Shown here: positions 45,833 to 52,410 of the stretch, in pieces
Layout of the letters: every line of letters starts with the position of its first letter
Position numbering within the stretch: the first letter of the stretch is position 1
Virus record (IMG/VR): IMGVR_UViG_3300042516_003042
Coordinates: 1-59,013 of that record
Origin: a virus
Length of the DNA: 59,013 nt
Direction: 5' to 3' (one strand)
Made by a program: the position numbers and the translations under genes
The notes under the pieces: model-generated
The model's database searches: none
What the model was told of the DNA's origin: nothing
Seen by the model: the letters and a program-made list of their open reading frames with translations, nothing else

Positions 45833-45856
45833 GTCCCGACACTAATGTGCCTGGAC
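45833..45856 (-). terminator. Hairpin after the 68-residue gene
   Basis: Minus strand GTCC-A-GGCAC, loop, GTGTC-GGGAC forms a stem 27 nt after the stop codon. The following TTTCC tract is short, so termination is plausible but not certain. Confidence 0.45.
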
Positions 45857-45882
45857 CGCCTACGGTTAAAACAATAATAATA

Positions 45883-46089
45883 TTACCAGATAACAGCTTT
45901 GAATGGTTCTGATAAGTTCATTCGCTTTTTTGGGTCATAGCCTGCATCACGTAAAGCTTTAAATAGTTTATGCTTTAAGTTAGCCACTGCGACTCTTTCA
46001 TCAGCATTCTTTTTCCATCGCTCTGCAGAAGGGTTCCAATCTGATGCTCTGGGGATATAATTCCAATTTTTAGATATCTGTACTGACAT
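45883..46089 (-). CDS. Unknown basic protein, 68 aa
   Basis: MSVQISKNWNYIPRASDWNPSAERWKKNADERVAVANLKHK, quoted start MSVQISKNWNYIPRAS. Rich in Trp, Lys and Arg, so perhaps nucleic-acid binding. No family recognised. It follows a 350-nt non-coding stretch. Confidence 0.66.
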   Translation of the reverse strand: MSVQISKNWNYIPRASDWNPSAERWKKNADERVAVANLKHKLFKALRDAGYDPKKRMNLSEPFKAVIW

Positions 46090-46443
46090 ATAGTTTAGTT
46101 AATTAGTTTAAAAATAATTGTGCAGCTGTGGCACCTAATGATCAGTCAGGCTTATTTTCACAACTGCACTACCCCAGCTTATATACCGGTTAATGGTCCT
46201 CGCAATTTGCCTTTAGGCACGTTAAAGTGGCCCGGCAGAACCAATGGTTTTAATTTAATATTTTTCACAGAGCTCTATATGGGTTGCAACCCGGTTATAA
46301 AGATGTTTAGATATAGTGAAAACACCACCATGCAGGAACATAATATCCACAACCAATTCCCACTTTCGGATTGTTTAAGACGGTTTAACTCACCGACATC
46401 TGTTAAAAGAGTCGACCACTTTATACGGGCCTTACTCTATATC
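46090..46443 (-). ncRNA. Candidate structured RNA, about 350 nt
   Basis: The stretch has no convincing frame, is more GC-rich than its surroundings and holds several pairings on the minus strand: TTTTCAC/GTGAAAA enclosing TATAT/ATATA and the palindrome GGGTTGCAACCC, GCC-TAAA-GGC, and the terminal hairpin at 46120-46169. It begins at the stop codon of the 108-residue gene. It may be an independent small RNA or a structured 3' region. No known RNA family is recognised, and a group I intron is not supported. Confidence 0.4.
46109..46169 (-). terminator. Strong hairpin with U-rich tail
   Basis: On the minus strand GTGCAGTTGTG (46169-46159) pairs with CACAGCTGCAC (46130-46120), 11 pairs with one G-U, followed by AATTATTTTT. 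It closes the structured non-coding region upstream of the 68-residue gene. Confidence 0.6.
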
Positions 46444-46770
46444 TTATGCAGACACCACTTCAGTAGCCTCAACCTCTACTGGTTGAATAGTTCCTACTTC
46501 AAGTGACATTTGATCTATCATTGCTTCTACATACTCTCTATAAACCTTACGAGTACTTACTGTCTCACGATTAGCATTATAAAACTCAGCAGTAAATCGT
46601 CTACCTGCAGGATTAACTGCAGTTACTTTAAACCCAATTACATCTTTAATTGCGTGCTCGTCTTTACCAGCAGCTCTGGGAAAAAGGGTTAATGGTTTAT
46701 CAGTTTCAAATACTGATCCTACTTGGATATCATATCCTTTAGTTGTACCAAAGATTGTTGATTTTGTCAT
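46444..46770 (-). CDS. Unknown beta-rich protein, 108 aa
   Basis: MTKSTIFGTTKGYDIQVGSVF, then alternating strands (FKVTAVNPAGRRFTAEFYNAN) and an acidic end (VEVEATEVVSA). No family recognised. First gene behind module H. Confidence 0.7.
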   Translation of the reverse strand: MTKSTIFGTTKGYDIQVGSVFETDKPLTLFPRAAGKDEHAIKDVIGFKVTAVNPAGRRFTAEFYNANRETVSTRKVYREYVEAMIDQMSLEVGTIQPVEVEATEVVSA

Positions 46771-46804
46771 TTGTCAATTTTTATTTGTTAATTAATAATA
46801 TACT

Positions 46805-46869
46805 TAAATATAAGGACTTTATTCCGTAATACCAAATATTCTGGTAACTTTTAATACTTTTTAAGATAT
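46805..46869 (-). promoter_or_regulatory. Full promoter module H
   Basis: TTTGG -33 (46833-46836), 20-nt spacer, TATATTTA (46805-46812), upstream element at about 46849-46869, which overlaps the stop codon of the 80-residue gene. Confidence 0.8.
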
Positions 46870-47103
46870 AAAACTTTCTTTAATATGATCCCTTAATGCG
46901 AACTGACCGTGAGTTTCGCTATCGATATAATCAAAACATTCCTTTTTAGCTAATTGACCAATATATCCTGCAAACTGATGTTTAGACAATCCACATCTAT
47001 CTGTGTCCTCAATATAACCAAACTCTCCACCAGTACAACCTAAGGTTTCCTGGTATAATGCTAATAATACTTGCTTCTCGATTTGGTTCAAATTTTGTGT
47101 CAT
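46861..47103 (-). CDS. Small helical (winged-helix-like) protein, 80 aa
   Basis: Starts MTQNLNQIEKQVLLALYQET; GLSKHQFAGYIGQLAKKECFDYI looks like a winged-helix reading head, so a small regulator is possible. The last codons (FIS-stop) lie inside the upstream element of promoter module H. Single gene behind module I. Confidence 0.68.
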   Translation of the reverse strand: MTQNLNQIEKQVLLALYQETLGCTGGEFGYIEDTDRCGLSKHQFAGYIGQLAKKECFDYIDSETHGQFALRDHIKESFIS

Positions 47104-47125
47104 ATTCTTTATCTTTTAATATACT

Positions 47126-47190
47126 TAAAGATAGGTATAATAATCCATAAAAACAACCTTTTGTGCATTTTTTAATACTTTTTAAGATAT
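47126..47190 (-). promoter_or_regulatory. Full promoter module I
   Basis: GTTG-type -33 (47154-47157), 20-nt spacer, TATCTTTA (47126-47133), upstream element at about 47170-47190 overlapping the end of the 62-residue gene. Confidence 0.78.
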
Positions 47191-47370
47191 AAATCTTTCT
47201 TCTAATATGTTATTTATATCAAAATCTGATGAAGTCATAATAAGTTGTTTTAACATTTGGTATTTAAGATTTGTGCTTTCAATAATATATTGCATAGTTT
47301 CACCATCTACATCTATTGCTAATAAATGTTCTATGATATGGTCTGCTGATGATTTTTGATTTAAGTCCAT
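47182..47370 (-). CDS. Small helical protein at the left end of array 1, 62 aa
   Basis: I start at ATG 47370 (MDLNQKSSADHIIEHLLAID); the frame runs on to 47436 but into the attC-like site. Helical, no family recognised. Its last codons FIS-stop coincide with the upstream element of module I. It may be a phage gene onto which the array abuts, or the last cassette. Confidence 0.66.
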   Translation of the reverse strand: MDLNQKSSADHIIEHLLAIDVDGETMQYIIESTNLKYQMLKQLIMTSSDFDINNILEERFIS

Positions 47371-47403
47371 TTTTAAAATTATTATTTGTGAATAAAAACA
47401 ACA

Positions 47404-47498
47404 CATAACAAGGGTTTTTCGTAATAGCCCTATCAAGTGTCGATTTTGTAGTTTAGTTTATACTAAGGGCTACTACGCAAAGCCCCGATACGTTATGC
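47404..47498 (-). repeat. attC-like site G
   Basis: Minus strand: GCATAAC ... AGCCCT, a 30-nt loop, AGGGCTATTACG ... TTGTTATG. The arms align over 26 positions with a four-base surplus in one arm, the asymmetry typical of attC. Confidence 0.7.
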
Positions 47499-47505
47499 TC
47501 CATTG

Positions 47506-47718
47506 CTACATTACCGCTTCGATATGATTGTATATTAATTTCATTACCCAAGCATTTTCAAACTCATACATACCACAAACCGTACACGCCTCGTCTTCGG
47601 TATCGTAATAAATTATCTCACCTTTTTCATTTTTCATAAAGTCCATATTTCTAAGGTCTATGATTACATATTGTCCTTTCATTTCGTTTTCATGGTTTAT
47701 TAAAGTTTTGTTTTTCAT
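47506..47718 (-). CDS. Cassette protein, unknown, 70 aa
   Basis: I start at ATG 47718 (MKNKTLINHENEMKGQYVII); the frame continues to 47817 but through the short site F. Contains YDTEDEACTVCGMYEF, a CxxC pair. No family recognised. Ends 8 bp before attC-like site G. Confidence 0.6.
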   Translation of the reverse strand: MKNKTLINHENEMKGQYVIIDLRNMDFMKNEKGEIIYYDTEDEACTVCGMYEFENAWVMKLIYNHIEAVM

Positions 47719-47759
47719 ATCAAATTTATTTTTAAAGTTAAAGTTTTGTGCTTCGTAAT

Positions 47760-47792
47760 CGCCAACTTCGGTTAGCTGCGAAACGTTAGGCG
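47760..47792 (-). repeat. Short attC-like site F
   Basis: Minus strand CGCCTAACGTTTCG, 8-nt loop, CGAAGTTGGCG. Only 33 bp; the first core site is GCCTAAC, the second GTTGGCG. It follows the stop of the 59-residue gene by 5 bp and may be a worn remnant. Confidence 0.5.
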
Positions 47793-47797
47793 TAATG

Positions 47798-47977
47798 CTA
47801 AGAATGCACTTCGTCATATAATTTTGTTGCGATATTATAGCCCATGCAACTAATCCAACCCGCTAAAAATTTAAGGTCGTTATAGTCAACTGATAGCCAT
47901 TTGCAACCAAATATGAAACATACTATTATAATTAATGCTGTGAAAAATCCTACCATAGTTTTAAATACTGTTTTCAT
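47798..47977 (-). CDS. Cassette membrane protein, 59 aa
   Basis: ATG 47977 (MKTVFKTMVGFFTALIIIVCF) with one transmembrane helix near the N-terminus and a polar end with WISCMGYNIATKLYDEVHS. No family recognised. It starts 24 nt after core site GTTAGGC of site E. Confidence 0.62.
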   Translation of the reverse strand: MKTVFKTMVGFFTALIIIVCFIFGCKWLSVDYNDLKFLAGWISCMGYNIATKLYDEVHS

Positions 47978-48000
47978 AATCATTTGAATTAAAGCACATA

Positions 48001-48131
48001 CGCCTAACAATATGTATAAAATATAGGCGGTTCAGTGCGGTTATTAATATTTCTACTTTCTATTTAGTTTTGTATAGGCGGATAAGGCAGTAGTTCCTAT
48101 TCGCCTACATTTCATACATTTAACGTTATGA
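48001..48131 (-). repeat. attC-like site E
   Basis: Minus strand from TTCATAAC to TTGTTAGGCG, with arms AATGTATGAAATGTAGGCG and CGCCTATATTTTATACAT pairing and a ~75-nt centre. GTTAGGC is a perfect GTTRRRY. The stop codon of the 72-residue gene is inside the first core site. Confidence 0.8.
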
Positions 48132-48344
48132 ACAATGTTTCTTAACAACCTCTATTGCTTCTTTCAATGCTCTAACTTTACCATAGTTCACATTATCATC
48201 AAAATCATCCACCGCATTTTTTTGTGCTTTATTATATTTCGATACCAATTTTTCTAAATCTGCAATAACACTGTTCATAACATCAGATATATTCAAGTTT
48301 TCTTGTGCTTCGTTGAAACGTTTTATGTGTTTTAAATCTTTCAT
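48126..48344 (-). CDS. Helical protein ending in attC-like site E, 72 aa
   Basis: MKDLKHIKRFNEAQENLNISDVMNS followed by a coiled-coil-like region (VIADLEKLVSKYNKAQKNA). No family recognised. Its TAA is part of CATAAC. The gene lies 24 bp after the 91-residue gene without a site between them. Confidence 0.65.
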   Translation of the reverse strand: MKDLKHIKRFNEAQENLNISDVMNSVIADLEKLVSKYNKAQKNAVDDFDDNVNYGKVRALKEAIEVVKKHCS

Positions 48345-48368
48345 CTTCGTATGTTATTTTAGTGTTGC

Positions 48369-48644
48369 TCATGCTTTTGCTATTATTTGATACCTTCTTT
48401 GGCTTTTATGTTCACCCGATGTTTTTGATACAAAATCAGCATCAATAACTATTTCTTTACCATTTTCTAATTTAAAAGTCAACATAGTAGGATTAGCCCA
48501 ATCTTCTTCAATATTTAACAATACTGCATTGTTAAACCACAAATCATCAAGATTTGTAGCATAATTATTCTTAATGTGGTAAGTGTTGCCTTTTTTTAAA
48601 TCTGACGTTTCTAAGTATGACATAGTTTTAAATATTGTTTTCAT
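48369..48644 (-). CDS. Unknown protein, 91 aa
   Basis: MKTIFKTMSYLETSDLKKGNTYHIKNN, then strands (PTMLTFKLENGKEIVIDADFV). Beta-rich, perhaps SH3-like. No family recognised. First gene behind module J, so this part of the array has its own phage-type promoter. Confidence 0.68.
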   Translation of the reverse strand: MKTIFKTMSYLETSDLKKGNTYHIKNNYATNLDDLWFNNAVLLNIEEDWANPTMLTFKLENGKEIVIDADFVSKTSGEHKSQRRYQIIAKA

Positions 48645-48662
48645 ATTATTTAACCTTATACT

Positions 48663-48727
48663 TAAATGTAAGTACTTATTATCGTAAAGACGAATCTTCT
48701 GGTGATTTTTAATACTTTTTAAGATAT
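48663..48727 (-). promoter_or_regulatory. Full promoter module J
   Basis: The -33 site reads TTCG (48691-48694), the weakest of the set; 20-nt spacer, TACATTTA (48663-48670), upstream element at about 48707-48727. Confidence 0.68.
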
Positions 48728-48814
48728 TAAATAAATTTTAATATGATACTCTAGAAATTCAATCTAATTATTTAAGAAATTGTATATAAGAATATTACTA
48801 TGACTCAATCTAGA

Positions 48815-48842
48815 TTAAGGTACATATATATAAGAGTTATAG
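48815..48842 (-). repeat. Shared array element (copy 1)
   Basis: Minus strand TATAACTCTTATATATATGTACC. Its 15-bp core (48825-48839) is identical to the one beside the recombinase at 57940-57954 and follows directly on a core-site-like TAAC that holds the stop of the 72-residue cassette gene. Confidence 0.65.
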
Positions 48843-49055
48843 GGCATTTAAAGCAACCCGAACTTGCTCCCAATATTCTTTATTAATAGGTAATGCTTTT
48901 GAATCTTTATGGTATAAAATAGTTGCATCAATGTTTTTTAGAATTTCATCAACAGCTATCAATCCGCATATTTTAGCAGACTCAAACATCAATGGTTCTT
49001 TTTGAAATTGCATCTTAATTACTATTTCTCTTGCTTTTTCTTCGTAATCAGTCAT
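48837..49055 (-). CDS. Cassette protein of a Bacteroidota phage-type family, 72 aa
   Basis: ATG 49055 (MTDYEEKAREIVIKMQFQKE). The AKICGLIAVDEILKN and YWEQV segments resemble small hypothetical proteins I recall from Bacteroidota phages and plasmids (AKxCALIAVDEIL ... YWQEV). Function unknown. It starts 16 nt after the last core site of site D and ends in the shared element. Confidence 0.7.
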   Translation of the reverse strand: MTDYEEKAREIVIKMQFQKEPLMFESAKICGLIAVDEILKNIDATILYHKDSKALPINKEYWEQVRVALNAL

Positions 49056-49070
49056 TTTGTGTAAAATAAA

Positions 49071-49207
49071 CGCCCTATAACATACGCTATACAAAAGCAG
49101 GGGCGTACTGCTAAAGTGAGCGTTCGTGCTACTATTTGTCATTTGTGTAAGGCTGAAAGGGAGTGCATCTTAACCCCTGCCTTCGTATAGCGTCAGCCGT
49201 TATAAGC
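49071..49207 (-). repeat. attC-like site D
   Basis: Minus strand CTTATAACGGCTGACGC to GTATGTTATAGGGCG. Arms ACGCTATACGAAGGCAGGGG and CCCCTGCTTTTGTATAGCGT pair almost fully, with a two-base surplus next to the core site and a ~70-nt centre. The stop of the 87-residue gene is in TATAAC. Confidence 0.82.
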
Positions 49208-49463
49208 TATTGGTTGATTTTAAGTAATCTTCAATAACTTTTGTGTGTATATGAACTGTGTGGTCTTTCCAAACAACCTTATCTGAAAAATCAACCAACA
49301 GTTCGCTTCGCCTTATAACATCAAATTGGCGTAATGCTTCGTTCTCTGCTAACAAACGATGTATTTCATCAACTTTCTGTTTCAGTTCATTATCAAGTCT
49401 TTCAAAAAGCCATTCATCGCTTTTACCTTGCCAAGTTTGTCTATGTCTTTCTATTGCTTTCAT
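49200..49463 (-). CDS. Cassette coiled-coil protein, 87 aa
   Basis: MKAIERHRQTWQGKSDEWLFERLDNELKQKVDEIHRLLAENE is helical and charged (quoted start MKAIERHRQTWQGKSDEW). The C-terminal part (DKVVWKDHTVHIHTKVIEDYL) looks folded. No family recognised. Its stop lies in the first core site of site D. Confidence 0.7.
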   Translation of the reverse strand: MKAIERHRQTWQGKSDEWLFERLDNELKQKVDEIHRLLAENEALRQFDVIRRSELLVDFSDKVVWKDHTVHIHTKVIEDYLKSTNSL

Positions 49464-49476
49464 ATATTTTATTTTA

Positions 49477-49512
49477 AGTTTCGCACTACGCCAATTTGAG
49501 AAACGTTATGTG
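49477..49512 (-). repeat. Degenerate attC-like site C
   Basis: Minus strand GCACATAACGTTTC ... GTGCGAAAC. GTTTC/GAAAC pair and a first core site CATAAC is present, but no good second core site. Possibly a deletion remnant. Confidence 0.4.
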
Positions 49513-49517
49513 CAAGG

Positions 49518-49697
49518 CTATAACCCTAGTTCATTAACACGTACCCATTCATCAATAGATAGTTCTCTGCTATACAATAAATGTATTTCCCTACCAAGTT
49601 CAATCTCGATAGCCATAAATGCTTCCAAAGAACTTACTTCTGCAAATTGCGTTACATATTTTCCGTCACGCAAAAATGTTAAATGATACCTTTTCAT
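49518..49697 (-). CDS. Cassette protein, unknown, 59 aa
   Basis: ATG 49697 (MKRYHLTFLRDGKYVTQFAE), alpha/beta composition, ends RELSIDEWVRVNELGL. The frame runs on to 49772 through the attC-like site, so I take the internal ATG. No family recognised. Confidence 0.66.
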   Translation of the reverse strand: MKRYHLTFLRDGKYVTQFAEVSSLEAFMAIEIELGREIHLLYSRELSIDEWVRVNELGL

Positions 49698-49734
49698 CGT
49701 TTTCAAATTAAATTTAGTGCTGATAAACCGCCCA

Positions 49735-49828
49735 GCACATAACAGCGGTTTGGCAAAAGCTGCCAGAAACATTGTGCGAAATTTAAACTTTCAGTCATGC
49801 AGCCTTCGCCAAGCCGCAAAACGTTAGC
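49735..49828 (-). repeat. attC-like site B
   Basis: Minus strand TTGCTAACGTTTTGCGGC to CCGCTGTTATGTGC. Arms GCGGCTTGGCGAAGGCTGC and GCAGCTTTTGCCAAACCGC pair with a four-base surplus after the first core site. The stop of the 47-residue gene is in GCTAAC. Confidence 0.85.
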
Positions 49829-49967
49829 AACAATAACCGAGCAGAGTTCTAAACTGTGTTAAGTTTATATTTCCTTGTTTAGTCCATTGCCACAACATAC
49901 CAACTCTATCACTCTTTTCAAGCGTTTCTAATTTTTTAATGCAGTCTTCTAATTTAAAGTCTTTCAT
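49824..49967 (-). CDS. Cassette protein, unknown, 47 aa
   Basis: ATG 49967 (MKDFKLEDCIKKLETLEKSD), helical, ending QFRTLLGYCC. It starts 13 nt after core site GTTAGC of site A and stops inside site B, so gene and sites have the exact spacing of an integron cassette. No family recognised. Confidence 0.66.
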   Translation of the reverse strand: MKDFKLEDCIKKLETLEKSDRVGMLWQWTKQGNINLTQFRTLLGYCC

Positions 49968-49979
49968 AATGTTACTATT

Positions 49980-50069
49980 GCTAACAAGCAATATATGTAA
50001 TTGCCTATTAAGGTTTATACTAATTTTTAATTTTGCGTATGGCAACTACATATATTGCCAACCGTTATG
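49980..50069 (-). repeat. attC-like site A
   Basis: Minus strand CATAACGGTTGGCAATATATG to TTGCTTGTTAGC. Arms GGCAATATATGTAGTTGCC and GGCAATTACATATATTGC pair nearly fully, with a three-base surplus in the first arm and a 30-nt centre. Confidence 0.85.
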
Positions 50070-50074
50070 GTAAA

Positions 50075-50161
50075 GTGGCGGTTGATACTTGGTGTTATCA
50101 TATTTCCAAGTTCCCCCTCTCTGTGGGGAAGTGTCCTTTCGGGCTATATCAATACCGCCAC
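50075..50161 (-). other. Long imperfect hairpin at the promoter end of array 1
   Basis: GTGGCGG at one end pairs with CCGCCAC at the other, TTGATA with TATCAA, and TTCCCC/GGGGAA form the inner stem (50111-50130). No core sites of attC type. It lies between promoter module K and site A and could mark the array start, stabilise the transcript or be an unrelated repeat. Confidence 0.5.
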
Positions 50162-50207
50162 CTGACTATATTAAAGAACTTTATGGGTTATTATCTAACC
50201 TTATACT

Positions 50208-50272
50208 TAAATGTAAGGATAATAACCCATATAAACAACCTTTTGGTAAACTTTTAATACTTTTTAAGATAT
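50208..50272 (-). promoter_or_regulatory. Full promoter module K, reading into cassette array 1
   Basis: GTTG-type -33 (50236-50239), 20-nt spacer, TACATTTA (50208-50215), upstream element at about 50252-50272. The first thing downstream is the hairpin at 50075-50161, then the array. Confidence 0.78.
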
Positions 50273-50280
50273 TAAAGAAT

Positions 50281-51002
50281 ATTATAATATGATGGAGCAT
50301 ATTAAATAATATTATATATGTACTAGTAAACATGGAAATAATACCTGTACAAAAATAAAAACTGTTACAGATATTAAATTTGATCAACAATGTATAGATA
50401 TACTATAACATTATAATAGTACTGTAAATAATTTACTGTTTGTGTTGGTGGCCTCCTTACTTGTTCAACCTCATTCCACTCCGAGGATTTTTGAATCACG
50501 CTTTTCAATTAGTATACTGTACCTATATTATATTACAGTTATTTAATTTAGCAATTTGCAATTAGTATTACTGTGTCATTTATTAATTGTTAAGATATCT
50601 GTATTTAGCATTCAGTTATTCTGTTATTCTGTTATTCCCTTTACTTAAAGTATTCTAGTTATTCAGTTATTTCTTTAATTGTTAGTACTGTAAAAATTTT
50701 TAATTGTGCAATTGTTATTAGTCTTTATACAGTAATAAATATAGTGCAGTTCAATACTGTACAGTTACTGTTAAACAGTCAAAAACTTATTCGAACAAGT
50801 TCCCCAATGGTCTTGCCTTTTTGCTGCTATCGCATTATACTATCTTAAATAACCTCAGTAGCCTCATAGGATTAATTATAGGGTCGGTATAGCAATTCTT
50901 ATATTAATACTCTACAACCGTATGTCTCTATACTCATTCCCTTCTTTGGCTAATAATAGTTATAAGATTTAATTCCGATTCAGCGGTAGCGATAAAGTAT
51001 AT
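50281..51002. other. Long non-coding region with ACTGT and GTTATTC repeats
   Basis: No gene seen over 720 bp. ACTGT or its complement ACAGT occurs about a dozen times between 50360 and 50780, including ACTGTACAGTTACTGTT at 50756-50772. GTTATTC-type units recur about five times at 50610-50672. Such iteron-like sets fit a replication origin, repressor sites or a partition site; which one cannot be decided here. Confidence 0.5.
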
Positions 51003-51191
51003 TTAATTCTTATCTGAGTCTATCTCTTTTAGTACCAAGTTATATATTTCATATACTGTTAAAGAAATAGTTATTATCAATAATAGATACATTGCTTCTA
51101 ATATATATCCTAATTCTATTACTATTAAAGGTAATGTTATTACTGACATTATTGCTAATGTTATTAATGCTGCTTTTATTTTTAATATCAT
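51003..51191 (-). CDS. Two-span membrane protein, 62 aa
   Basis: Hydrophobic helices LITLAIMSVITLPLIVIELGY and EAMYLLLIITISLTVYEIYNL cover most of the protein, with a charged end KEIDSDKN. No family recognised. It stands alone between the repeat region and the small-gene block to the right. Confidence 0.66.
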   Translation of the reverse strand: MILKIKAALITLAIMSVITLPLIVIELGYILEAMYLLLIITISLTVYEIYNLVLKEIDSDKN

Positions 51192-51257
51192 ATTATGTAT
51201 GTTATTACTTGTTTTATTAATAGTGCACCTGCAGGTTATTGTTTTTTGGTATATATG

Positions 51258-51422
51258 CTAATTTGTTATAGCCCCGAACAATACTTTAATCATATCGGTA
51301 TGGAAATTTTCTAGATTGGTTTTGCCCCATTGTGCTGCTATACTATAGTCAGAGAATACCATTTCTGTAGTACCGAATCCTTTAGTTTTATCTAGATACT
51401 GTATCTTATATGTTGTAGTCAT
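51258..51422 (-). CDS. Unknown small protein, 54 aa
   Basis: ATG 51422 (MTTTYKIQYLDKTKGFGTTE), with WGKTNLENFHTDMIKVLFG. A frame start at 51449 would overlap the previous gene; the internal ATG follows its stop by one base. No family recognised. Confidence 0.66.
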   Translation of the reverse strand: MTTTYKIQYLDKTKGFGTTEMVFSDYSIAAQWGKTNLENFHTDMIKVLFGAITN

Positions 51423-51423
51423 A

Positions 51424-51660
51424 TTATTCTGATTTAAAATCACGTTCAATTTTTTCTTTAATAGCTTGTACTATAAATTGGCCTACTTGGTCTTGAAATT
51501 GCTCTGCTTCTGTCATCGTTTCAAATTCTTTATATAAAGCACCCCAACCTCTTAATTCAGCAACTAATTGACTTCCCCCATCTTGTTCTTTATTCCAAAT
51601 CTTATTTCCACCAACTAAACTATCTTGGTAAACATCTGATAACCATTTTTCTATTGTCAT
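51424..51660 (-). CDS. Unknown acidic protein, 78 aa
   Basis: MTIEKWLSDVYQDSLVGGNKIW, then GGSQLVAELRGWGALYKEF and a helical end. From memory it resembles hypothetical proteins of Bacteroidota phages. Function unknown. One base separates it from each neighbour. Confidence 0.7.
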   Translation of the reverse strand: MTIEKWLSDVYQDSLVGGNKIWNKEQDGGSQLVAELRGWGALYKEFETMTEAEQFQDQVGQFIVQAIKEKIERDFKSE

Positions 51661-51661
51661 T

Positions 51662-52018
51662 TTATTTCTTTTTTACTATTTCAATTAATTTAATTAAACA
51701 AGCAAGTTCTGCTTCTTCATAGGTTGTTGATGAATTGTGTGATTTTACTATTCTTCCATTTTGTAATATAGTGTAGAAGAACTTAGTCATATCACTATTG
51801 TATATCCAACTTGATAGGTTATACTTCTCTCTAAACCATTTAAATGCTTGTTGGTATATTGGTGCAGGACATTCTTGGTCAGCGTGTGTATATCCATCAG
51901 TTCTTGTTTTTTCTTGGATTAGCCAGTTTTTAGATTTCCAATATCCAAAACAAGGTTTATCAAATCCTAATTCTTTTAAAGTTAATGCTTGTTCATATGG
52001 TATAAATTCTGTATTCAT
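51662..52018 (-). CDS. Bacteroidota phage-type hypothetical protein, 118 aa
   Basis: The layout EFIPYEQALTLKELGFDKPC, then CPAPIYQQAFKWFREKYNL and a helical end is one I associate with a common small protein of Bacteroidota phages and prophages. Function unknown. It overlaps the Cys-rich gene upstream by 4 bp. Confidence 0.75.
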   Translation of the reverse strand: MNTEFIPYEQALTLKELGFDKPCFGYWKSKNWLIQEKTRTDGYTHADQECPAPIYQQAFKWFREKYNLSSWIYNSDMTKFFYTILQNGRIVKSHNSSTTYEEAELACLIKLIEIVKKK

Positions 52019-52206
52019 TGTTCGTTTGTTTTATTATTAAAATCTTTAAACATTTCTTCTAATTCTTCTTTAGTTTCCCATTTATAATCCTTTTCCAAAT
52101 ATCTATCATAAGCACAATCAGATAACCAACAATCACAAATTAAACATTCTCCATTGTGGTCAAGTCTACATGGAATTTTACCATCATATTTAATTTCTGT
52201 ATTCAT
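52015..52206 (-). CDS. Cysteine-rich small protein, 63 aa
   Basis: CRLDHNGECLICDCWLSDC holds five cysteines and a histidine, a likely zinc site, followed by an acidic helical end (ETKEELEEMFKDF). No family recognised. Four-base overlaps on both sides. Confidence 0.7.
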   Translation of the reverse strand: MNTEIKYDGKIPCRLDHNGECLICDCWLSDCAYDRYLEKDYKWETKEELEEMFKDFNNKTNEQ

Positions 52207-52409
52207 TGTTCGTTTGTTTTTTTTACTTCGTGCGACCTACTTTTTTTATTATAAAATACATTTTCCTTATCTATAATTTTCACTTCACTAATTAGTATTT
52301 TACAAGGTTCATCTAAGTACCAAATATGTTCAGTGTCGCTTTTGTGTATTATACCAGCTTCACAATACTTTTTGTTAATACCTGGTGGTTGGAAATAAAT
52401 TACTTCCAT
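52203..52409 (-). CDS. Unknown small beta-rich protein, 68 aa
   Basis: MEVIYFQPPGINKKYCEAGII, then IWYLDEPCKILISEVKIID and a basic end. No family recognised. It overlaps the Cys-rich gene by 4 bp and ends in the same TNEQ residues as that protein, which may reflect local duplication of the gene ends. Confidence 0.68.
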   Translation of the reverse strand: MEVIYFQPPGINKKYCEAGIIHKSDTEHIWYLDEPCKILISEVKIIDKENVFYNKKSRSHEVKKTNEQ

Positions 52410-52410
52410 A

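Noticed and set aside
46090-46443. Group I intron suggested by AAGATATAG near the start
   Set aside because: No P3/P7 core could be built and the flanks are not interrupted exons.
46120-46506. Rightward frame of 128 codons
   Set aside because: Runs against all local genes, overlaps the end of the 108-residue gene and covers the palindromes of the non-coding region.
50181-50390. Leftward frame of 69 codons with hydrophobic product
   Set aside because: It lies over promoter module K and is explained by AT-rich sequence.
50780-50805. TTCGAAT resembling a tRNA T loop
   Set aside because: The flanking bases do not form a five-pair stem and no acceptor or anticodon arm fits.
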